Part shown: positions 57,891 to 64,000 of the stretch, one piece after another
How the letters are laid out: every line of letters begins with the position of its first letter
Position numbering within the stretch: the stretch's first letter is position 1
Origin: Bartonella bilalgolemi
Lineage (GTDB): Bacteria > Pseudomonadota > Alphaproteobacteria > Rhizobiales > Rhizobiaceae
Direction: 5' to 3'
Assembly: GCF_023500045.1 (NCBI RefSeq)
Contig: NZ_JAMCOF010000002.1
Coordinates: 161,811-225,810, forward strand
Length of the DNA stretch: 64,000 bases
Translations under genes and position numbers: made by a program
The notes under the pieces: model-generated
The model's database searches: none
Told to the model about the DNA's origin: nothing
The model's input: only the letters and a program-made list of their open reading frames with translations

Positions 57891-58594
57891 TAAAATTACA
57901 ATTTTATGTTTTTTCTCTATTTATAGCAATATTCATGGCTTTTCCTATCGGGAGGGGGTACGTGAAAAATGTACCTGTGCCAGTTCCTACACCAAATAAG
58001 ATTGCTTCACCTGTAGAGAATGCAGAACAGACACCAGTGTCTGCTGAAGTCACTAAACCAAAAATTGAAACTATATCCCATCAGTCAGCTCAGCCGAAGG
58101 AGCCAACAGAGGCTGTGGTAGAGACAAAAGCACCGATTATTTCATTGATACAAGAAAAGTCTGGAAGAAAATCTGAGGGGATATCTGCGATAAATACAGA
58201 AGAGATAGAGCGTTTTTGTAGCAATATTGGGAGTCAGGCAGCAGATGCGCGTTTTCAGCTACAACGCCAACAATTACAAGAATTGCGCGATCAAATTAGT
58301 GAACGTGTGAAGATTTTAGAAGAAAAACAGAACGAATATCAAGTTTGGCTTAATAAACGCAATGAGTTTTTATCAATGGCAGAGAGTTCTTTAGTTGAAA
58401 TTATTACGAAAATGCGCCCTGATGCTGCAGCTGCTCAATTGGCTTTGATGAACGATCTTGTTGCAGCTTCGCTTGTACTTAAATTAAATCCTAAAGTATC
58501 AAGTGCCATTATGAATGAATTACCGCCTGAAAAATCAGCTGAATTAACTCAAATATTAATGAGTGCACAACAAGCATCGACAGAAAAGAAATAA
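57887..58594 (+). CDS. motE: Flagellar protein MotE
   Basis: A 235-residue protein of the rhizobial MotE type, a periplasmic chaperone for motor protein MotC. A signal or anchor helix (LQFYVFSLFIAIFMAFPIG) is followed by a Pro/Glu/Lys-rich spacer. A coiled coil (LQRQQLQELRDQISERVKIL) precedes a C-terminal MgtE-N-like segment (SLVEIITKMRPDAAAAQLAL, PEKSAELTQILMSA). Start overlaps flgI by 4 bases. motC, its partner in Sinorhizobium, is not in this window. Confidence 0.85.
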   Translation: MIKLQFYVFSLFIAIFMAFPIGRGYVKNVPVPVPTPNKIASPVENAEQTPVSAEVTKPKIETISHQSAQPKEPTEAVVETKAPIISLIQEKSGRKSEGISAINTEEIERFCSNIGSQAADARFQLQRQQLQELRDQISERVKILEEKQNEYQVWLNKRNEFLSMAESSLVEIITKMRPDAAAAQLALMNDLVAASLVLKLNPKVSSAIMNELPPEKSAELTQILMSAQQASTEKK

Positions 58595-58622
58595 GCGCGA
58601 TAGAAGTAAAGATAAGATAATT

Positions 58623-59360
58623 ATGCAAGTAAAACGGATAAAAAGTAAAAATAAATACTCTTCTTTTTTGTGTGTAGCAATTGAATTGACTGCCATTGCT
58701 ATAATATTGGCCAGTTGTTCTTATAATGTGAAAGATTTTAATTCAGCACCAAATTTTTCACCGGTTCGTGCTGATTTAGGATATGCTTCTTCGCATACAG
58801 CAAGTGTTTATCCACCAGCACCAAGTGAAAGTCGATATTCGCTTTATCGTTCAAGCGCTAATAGCTTTTACCGCGATCCTCGTGCAATGAAGCCGGGTGA
58901 TGTCTTGACTGTGCAAATTTTCATTAATGATCGTGCTAGTTTGAACAATAAAAGTGATTTAAAACGTGATTCCAGTTCCAAATATACAATTGGAGCCGGA
59001 TATTCATTTATGGATAAGCTTGCTGGTAGTATTGAAGGTGAGTCATCGAGTCAGTCTAAAGGGGATACTAAGGTAGAACGACAAGAAAATATTCGTTTGT
59101 CTATTGCAGCTATTGTAACAGATGTTTTGCCAAATGGTAATTTGGTCATTAATGGTTCACAGGAAGTTCGGGTTAATAATGAATTGCGTATTCTCAATAT
59201 TGCAGGATTGGTTCGTCCACGTGATATTTCAGGCAATAATATGATTGACTATGATAAAATTGCTGAAGCGCGCATTTCATATGGAGGCCGTGGACGTATG
59301 AGTGAAATACAACAACCTCCTTATGGTCAGCAATTGCTCAATCAGATTGCACCTTTTTAA
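58623..59360 (+). CDS. flgH: Flagellar L-ring lipoprotein FlgH
   Basis: A 245-residue outer-membrane ring protein. The lipobox IILASCSY places the lipidated Cys near residue 31. The mature part has RSSANSFYRDPRAMKPGDVL, TVQIFINDRASLNNKSDLKR, LPNGNLVINGSQEVRVNNEL and ISYGGRGRMSEIQQPPYGQQ, all FlgH-typical. The frame is open from 58563 within motE; ATG 58623 was preferred as it gives a normal lipoprotein leader. Confidence 0.94.
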   Translation: MQVKRIKSKNKYSSFLCVAIELTAIAIILASCSYNVKDFNSAPNFSPVRADLGYASSHTASVYPPAPSESRYSLYRSSANSFYRDPRAMKPGDVLTVQIFINDRASLNNKSDLKRDSSSKYTIGAGYSFMDKLAGSIEGESSSQSKGDTKVERQENIRLSIAAIVTDVLPNGNLVINGSQEVRVNNELRILNIAGLVRPRDISGNNMIDYDKIAEARISYGGRGRMSEIQQPPYGQQLLNQIAPF

Positions 59361-59475
59361 AGAATGAGTATATAAGTTTTTAATTTTATTGTTAATTATC
59401 AAAAAATAGAAGATTATCGAAAGTAACTTTTATTGCATTGTTTATATAACAAGATTTATGTAACAGGGAATTTTT

Positions 59476-59976
59476 ATGGCAGAAGAGCCGAAAAAAGAAA
59501 AAAACATTGTGCAACAAAAAAATAGTTTGAAAATCTTCCTGGTTGTTATATTTGTTTTGACATTGGTTGCTGTGGCTTCTGGGTGGTTTTTAGGAGCATG
59601 GGTGAGTCGGGAAATGGCGCCAACTTCTAGTAATTTTAAAGAATTACCAGTGACCAAAATTCCAGAGAATCTTATTGCTGCTGATTCTCATATTGTTATT
59701 CTGCCTCCTATTTTGACCAATATTGCAGTACCAGAAAATGCTTGGATTCGAATGGAGGTCTCTTTAGTTATTAAGCCTGATGAGAATATTGAAGCTACTC
59801 TGACAGCGGATATATCAAATGATTTTTTAGCGTTTTTGCGACAAGTTACGATCGATCAGATCAAAGGGCCATCGGGGTTAATGAATTTGCGTACTGATCT
59901 TTTAGATCGTGCTAGAATTCGTTCTGGTGATAAAGTAAGTAATATTTTGATTTCAAGCTTGGTAGTAGAACAATGA
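59476..59976 (+). CDS. fliL: Flagellar basal body-associated protein FliL
   Basis: A 166-residue membrane-anchored protein with one N-terminal helix (SLKIFLVVIFVLTLVAVASG). The periplasmic domain has VILPPILTNIAVPENAWIRM, EVSLVIKPDENI and a C-terminal RSGDKVSNILISSLVVEQ. FliL supports stator function. The order flgH-fliL-fliP is the rhizobial one; its stop overlaps fliP by 4 bases. Confidence 0.92.
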   Translation: MAEEPKKEKNIVQQKNSLKIFLVVIFVLTLVAVASGWFLGAWVSREMAPTSSNFKELPVTKIPENLIAADSHIVILPPILTNIAVPENAWIRMEVSLVIKPDENIEATLTADISNDFLAFLRQVTIDQIKGPSGLMNLRTDLLDRARIRSGDKVSNILISSLVVEQ

Positions 59977-60725
59977 AGCAGCTTGGCGGTTTTATATTGA
60001 TGATATTGTTGTTAACAACAACATTCGCTTTTGCGCAAAAAACAGGTGCTGAAAATGCTAGTGGTCTTGCTGGATTATTTTCTTATCCTGAAGGCTCAAT
60101 TAGTGGACGGATTGTTCAACTCTTCGGCTTATTGACTATTTTATCAGTGGCTCCTGGTTTATTAATCATGGTCACTAGTTTTACTCGTTTTGCTATTGCT
60201 TTTTCGCTGTTGCGGACAGGTTTAGGGTTACAAACAACGCCTTCTAATCTTGTGATGATCTCATTAGCTTTATTTATGTCCTTTTATGTAATGGCTCCGA
60301 CATTTAATACGGCATGGGAGCAGGGAGTACAACCTTTAGTAAGTAACAAAATCAGTGAACAACAAGCGATAGAAAAAATTAGTCAGCCCTTTCGAGAATT
60401 TATGATATCACAGGTTCGTGAGAAAGATCTTGATTTATTTGTTGATCTCTCTGATTCCTCTCTGCAAGTTAAAACAGGCTCTGATATTGATTTTCGAGTT
60501 TTAATTCCTGCTTTTATGATTTCTGAATTACGTCGCGGATTTGAAATAGGTTTCCTTATTGTTCTTCCTTTTTTAGTAATAGATCTTGTTGTAGCCACGT
60601 TGACAATGTCAATGGGAATGATGATGTTGCCACCAACGGTTATTTCTCTACCATTTAAAATTCTTTTTTTTGTATTAATCGATGGATGGAATTTATTAGT
60701 TGGAAGCTTAATAAGATCTTTTTAA
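59973..60725 (+). CDS. fliP: Flagellar export protein FliP
   Basis: A 250-residue export-gate protein. A cleavable signal (ILMILLLTTTFAFA) is followed by IVQLFGLLTILSVAPGLLIM, VTSFTRFAIAFSLLRTGLGL and TTPSNLVMISLALFMSFYVM. The C-terminal block is LIPAFMISELRRGFEIGFLI, VATLTMSMGMMMLPPTVISL and PFKILFFVLIDGWNLLVGSL. It is the last gene of the plus-strand rod/ring operon. Confidence 0.95.
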   Translation: MKQLGGFILMILLLTTTFAFAQKTGAENASGLAGLFSYPEGSISGRIVQLFGLLTILSVAPGLLIMVTSFTRFAIAFSLLRTGLGLQTTPSNLVMISLALFMSFYVMAPTFNTAWEQGVQPLVSNKISEQQAIEKISQPFREFMISQVREKDLDLFVDLSDSSLQVKTGSDIDFRVLIPAFMISELRRGFEIGFLIVLPFLVIDLVVATLTMSMGMMMLPPTVISLPFKILFFVLIDGWNLLVGSLIRSF

Positions 60726-61320
60726 AGTTATATTTAGCTTATAAATTAGTTTTATTATATTAATTGTTTTAATAAAATTATTTTAATAGAAATATAATTT
60801 ATTACTACTTGAACATTCAGTATTTGAATCTGTAAGACTGATTTGAGAAACGTCGTAAATGACTAAACCGGTTGTGTTCGTTATTCGTTATTATTGAACC
60901 TATACTAAATCGCTAACATTTCATAAATCTTGATAAACCTTTAGTTAAGTTTTCCATTTATTATAAATGGAGATCGTATTCGTTTCATAACAATTTCGCT
61001 TGTAACATTATACTCAAATAAAATAGTTGGTATAAAATCAATCGCTTCTGATATTATTTTCAGTAAAAGATTAGCACTATTGTTCGCTGTAAGCTCAGTT
61101 TCAGAAAATGTTGTAAATAAACAATAATTTTAATTAAAATCCATTATGATGCTAATTATCAAAATAAGTCAACAGTCATAATAAATATATTAAATGATTG
61201 AATTTATTTGAAATTATTAGTTACTAACATGTCTCTAGTGGAAATGACAACTAAGTTTTTCGACTTTGACAATAAATATTTTTTATACTAAATCCATATT
61301 GAGTTTAACTTTCACATAGG
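60726..61320. other. Gene-free region between fliP and the autotransporter gene
   Basis: About 595 very AT-rich bases. It must contain the promoter of the autotransporter gene. It contains one clean palindrome (listed separately). No ORF supported. Confidence 0.4.
60953..60971. repeat. Palindrome upstream of the autotransporter gene
   Basis: TCCATTTAT (60953-60961) and ATAAATGGA (60963-60971) form a perfect 9-bp inverted repeat around a single central base. The loop is too small for a stable RNA hairpin, so a dimeric regulator site is more likely than a terminator. Its distance to the gene start is about 350 bases. The match could be chance in such AT-rich DNA. Confidence 0.35.
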
Positions 61321-63609
61321 ATGGTCAGTTTGGTTATGAATAAGGTATTGTGTTTAATTGTATCATTTTTACTTAATATAGTTTGTGCTTTAAGTATAAG
61401 CTTAGCAGAAGTAAAGAAAGGTAATACAAGTTTTATTAGCAATAGCAAGGTTGCAATCATTACAAAGGGTGTTCCTGTTGTAATTAATGGAGAAGAACTT
61501 GTATCAAAATATATTGGAATTGCGTCTGATTCTCCGAAATTCGATGCTACAGGAATTAATTTACGAACGGGCATTATAGGTATAATGCCTGCATATGGAA
61601 GTAGAATGTATTTTAAAGATTCAACTATAAAAGTTAACGGCATTGATACTGGGAAGAATGATCATTTGGGCTATGGTATTTTTTTCGGATATGATTACAA
61701 AGAGAGAGCATGGCTCGTTGCAAGAGAAAGAGCAAAAGAGTACAGGAGCAGCGGCAAAAACACAAAAGATAGCCTATTCTTTCCTCCAAGTCAGGTACAT
61801 CTTACCGATACAAAAATTTTATCTGACGTAGGCATTGAGGCATTAGGATCAGGTATTGTAATCCTTAATAATTCAGAAATTCGTTCTAGGCTTTTATTAA
61901 GAAGCAACAGTGTAATAAGAAACGTTAGACAAAATGGTGGGGAAAGTGATGGAGAAAGTATTCAGTATAGTGACATGTTGAGAGTTAATGCAGATCATTC
62001 TGTTTTAGAAGGTCAGGCAGAAGCTGCCGGAGAGCAATATTCATTTTTAACTCTTCAAAATGGGTCAAAATGGATCATACCAGTTATTAGCAAAAGAGTT
62101 GTTAAGAATAAGCAAGCGTCTTCTCCAACGGGAGCGGAACGGCAAGAATCTGTTTTGCATATGCTTGTACTTAATAACAGTGCTATTGTGTTCGATCAAA
62201 AAAAAGGATTTTTTAAAAATATTTACCAAACTTTGCGCATAAAGGCTCCATACTCAGGTGGTGTTGCAAAGTATAGCGCGGTTAATGATGCGAATGTTTA
62301 TTTTAATACGGGATTGAACGATTCTGATAAACTTATAATTGAGGCTGATGTAGAGGGTATTACTACAGTCCATATTAATTACGTTGGGAATCAGACTAAT
62401 GCAAATGGAAATCAGACTGGTGCAAATGCCGGAAATGGCTCAGAGAGGTCAGACTATACGATTGTTGAGGTTCATGGACATGCAAATGAAGATTCTTTCC
62501 AATTAGCTCATGGCTATACTGCGATGGGTGGCTTGCCTTATAAGTATATTCTTAATACTACATCTAGTAAGGTTAGCAATAAGCAAACAGGTTCTACTAG
62601 TATTCTGAAGTTCAATTTAAAAAATGATTATGTTGATTCTGAATCACAAGTGAAAGCTCTTGTCCCACAAATGGCTGGTTATTTGGTTATGCCAAATGCT
62701 TTATTCTCTGCTGGTTTCTCTGATATCAATCAGCAAAATGCATCTCTACGGATACTGTCATTAGCCAATGAAAACAATAAGAAGAATGCATTCTTCTTAT
62801 CCTCTTATGGTAATGTAGTAGCTTTCTCATCTATTCGCAATCCATTACAATATGGTTATGGTGCGGATATAGGTTATGCTGCTCTACAAACTGGTATTGT
62901 GTTAAGTTCTTTTGAAAGTAGAAATATGGTTGCGCGTGTTGGTCTGTTTGGGACTTATGGTCAACTATCTTTTACTCCAAAAGATATGAAGGATTCTGCT
63001 AAAAGTATCCTTGATAAGTATTCGATTTCAGTTTTTAGTAATATGCAGCATGATAAAAATTTGTATATGAATACACTCTTTTCTTATGGCCTTGTAAAAG
63101 GGCATATTAAAACTGCTGTTGTCAATAATGTAGCAAAACTTGATGATACAAAGATGTTAAATTTATCTGCAATTATTGGTCACAAATTAGCAACTGGTGT
63201 TAAAGGTTTATCTTTTGAACCGCAGGCACAAATTGCTTATCAACGTTTGATGTTTGATACTATTTTAGATAGTGATAACCTTAAAGTTAATATGAAGGAT
63301 CCTAGTCAATGGTTAGTGCGTATAGGTGGTCGTTTAACTAAAACTGTTCCTGTTATTGGAAAGAATAATTTCATTTCTTATTATGGAAAAATGGATGTTA
63401 TAAAAACTCTTAAGCATAGCGATAGCATAGAAGTTGGTGATACTTTTTACCTTGATTCTATGGGATCTGCTATTGAGGGTGGTTTAGGTGTTAATATGCA
63501 GTTAACTGAGAATATTCTTGTTCATGGTGATGCTAGTTATCAGCAAAGATTATCAAAAAGCGGCATATCTGGAGCATCTTTTTCTGGAAAATTGCGTTAT
63601 CGTTTTTGA
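61321..63609 (+). CDS. Autotransporter with outer-membrane beta-barrel (type Va)
   Basis: A 762-residue surface protein. A signal sequence (LCLIVSFLLNIVCALSISLA) leads a passenger of about 440 residues. The passenger has short beta-helix-like turns (GSGIVILNNSEIRSRLLL, VIRNVRQNGGESDGESIQY) and a low-complexity Asn/Gly segment near 62390-62430 (NQTNANGNQTGANAGNGS). The C-terminal autotransporter barrel (about 490-762) includes YGYGADIGYAALQTG, FGTYGQLSFTPKDM, SFEPQAQIAYQRLMFDTI and ends SFSGKLRYRF with the terminal Phe. The passenger is short for a Bartonella autotransporter, and its function is unknown (adhesin is the default guess). ATG 61336 is an alternative start. It converges on a related gene. 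Confidence 0.9.
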   Translation: MVSLVMNKVLCLIVSFLLNIVCALSISLAEVKKGNTSFISNSKVAIITKGVPVVINGEELVSKYIGIASDSPKFDATGINLRTGIIGIMPAYGSRMYFKDSTIKVNGIDTGKNDHLGYGIFFGYDYKERAWLVARERAKEYRSSGKNTKDSLFFPPSQVHLTDTKILSDVGIEALGSGIVILNNSEIRSRLLLRSNSVIRNVRQNGGESDGESIQYSDMLRVNADHSVLEGQAEAAGEQYSFLTLQNGSKWIIPVISKRVVKNKQASSPTGAERQESVLHMLVLNNSAIVFDQKKGFFKNIYQTLRIKAPYSGGVAKYSAVNDANVYFNTGLNDSDKLIIEADVEGITTVHINYVGNQTNANGNQTGANAGNGSERSDYTIVEVHGHANEDSFQLAHGYTAMGGLPYKYILNTTSSKVSNKQTGSTSILKFNLKNDYVDSESQVKALVPQMAGYLVMPNALFSAGFSDINQQNASLRILSLANENNKKNAFFLSSYGNVVAFSSIRNPLQYGYGADIGYAALQTGIVLSSFESRNMVARVGLFGTYGQLSFTPKDMKDSAKSILDKYSISVFSNMQHDKNLYMNTLFSYGLVKGHIKTAVVNNVAKLDDTKMLNLSAIIGHKLATGVKGLSFEPQAQIAYQRLMFDTILDSDNLKVNMKDPSQWLVRIGGRLTKTVPVIGKNNFISYYGKMDVIKTLKHSDSIEVGDTFYLDSMGSAIEGGLGVNMQLTENILVHGDASYQQRLSKSGISGASFSGKLRYRF

Positions 63610-63866
63610 TACATTAATGCCACTTTAGTAAAGAGGGGATGTAACTTATTATTTTCTTTATGGAGAAATTTTTATTCTTCTTTTTAGATCTTTGTATTTT
63701 TTACATGCATCGCAAAAGGTATCCTATTGTTAATAGAGATCATTTGTAATTTTATGTTCTTTATTTTCGCATTCGTTTAATAGTGTTTTTATCTCTTGAT
63801 AAAAAAGAAGGCGAATGAGGAGTTTTAGGGATAAAAGAATATAGGTTTCGTGAATAGAATTATTAT
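63610..63866. other. Short gene-free region between convergent autotransporter genes
   Basis: About 260 bases with no ORF recognised, ending in a bidirectional terminator. Confidence 0.4.
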
Positions 63867-63898
63867 AAAAAAGGGCAGTATCTTATACTGCCCTTTTT
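63867..63898. terminator. Bidirectional rho-independent terminator
   Basis: GGGCAGTAT (63873-63881) pairs perfectly with ATACTGCCC (63885-63893) around a 3-base loop. Six A precede it and five T follow, so it works in both directions, serving the plus-strand autotransporter gene and the minus-strand one at the window edge. Confidence 0.9.
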
Positions 63899-63922
63899 AT
63901 CTAAGTTAATATCAGTATTGTT

Positions 63923-64000
63923 TTAGAAACGATAACGTATCCCACCTGAAAAAGAGGTTGCTGATATACCTGCTTTTTGAAGTTTGTGTTGGTGGCTGAT
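63923..64000 (-). CDS. Autotransporter beta-barrel, C-terminal end (runs off window)
   Basis: The last 25 codons of a minus-strand gene whose start is beyond 64000. The product reads ISHQHKLQKAGISATSFSGG then IRYRF and a stop at 63923. This closely parallels the end of the neighbouring autotransporter (QRLSKSGISGASFSGKLRYR then F), including the terminal aromatic Phe needed for outer-membrane insertion. A second, paralogous autotransporter is therefore convergent with the first. Nothing can be said about its passenger. Confidence 0.85.
   Translation of the reverse strand: MSHQHKLQKAGISATSFSGGIRYRF

Noticed and set aside
62390..62435. Tandem repeat in the autotransporter passenger
   Set aside because: Only about two imperfect copies of an Asn-Gln-Thr/Ala-Asn word; low complexity, too short to call a repeat array.
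1..64000. CRISPR array, prophage, insertion sequence, toxin-antitoxin or restriction system
   Set aside because: No spaced direct repeats, transposase, integrase or defence-type proteins were found among the frames.

Overview
The window is a low-GC alphaproteobacterial chromosome segment (AT-rich throughout, especially between genes). Gene content and order point to the genus Bartonella. The evidence is an Omp2b/Omp43-type porin, a complete heme-uptake locus with a divergent tonB, an IalB-family invasion protein, Bartonella-style autotransporters and rhizobial-type flagellar gene order. The long flagellar cluster restricts it to a flagellated Bartonella (B. clarridgeiae/rochalimae-like lineage, B. 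bacilliformis or a relative). The species is inference; I could run no database search.

Layout. 1-2.5 kb: the 5' end of thiC, a major porin with its terminator, and tRNA-Ser(GCU). 2.8-10.2 kb: the heme locus, with hutA, hemS/hmuS, hmuT, hmuU and hmuV on the minus strand and tonB divergent, so outer-membrane receptor, energiser, periplasmic binder, ABC importer and cytoplasmic heme handler lie together. 10.8-37.9 kb: housekeeping genes (rnhB, tsaC/sua5, an FAD-linked oxidase, purD, ubiA, pdxH, a DnaJ-like gene, fabI, ribB, xseB, dxs, tlyA, tldD, ialB-like, ctaB, nfuA-like, uspA, trpS, murJ, a HAD hydrolase and ribF). These are separated by unusually long gene-free, AT-rich stretches. This part holds a heavily decayed chorismate synthase gene (aroC) between fabI and ribB, and an RNA methyltransferase gene broken by one missing base in a run of nine A.

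39-60.7 kb: flagellar genes in three blocks. flhA-fliR-(FliJ-like)-(FlgJ-like)-(FlgN-like)-unknown are on the plus strand. motA-fliM-DUF6468-fliN-fliG-flhB-unknown are on the minus strand. DUF1217-flgF-fliI-flgB-flgC-fliE-flgG-flgA-flgI-motE-flgH-fliL-fliP are on the plus strand. Together they supply the export gate, C-ring/switch, rod, P- and L-rings and one stator subunit. Filament, hook, MS-ring (fliF), fliQ and motB genes are not in the window.

61.3-64 kb: a short autotransporter gene, converging through a bidirectional terminator on the 3' end of a second autotransporter gene that runs off the edge.

No mobile element, CRISPR array, phage or defence system was seen. The notable points are gene decay (aroC, the RNA methyltransferase, missing cox neighbours), two very small membrane-protein ORFs between ribF and flhA, an atypical heme receptor motif, and conserved but unnamed flagellar-cluster proteins.
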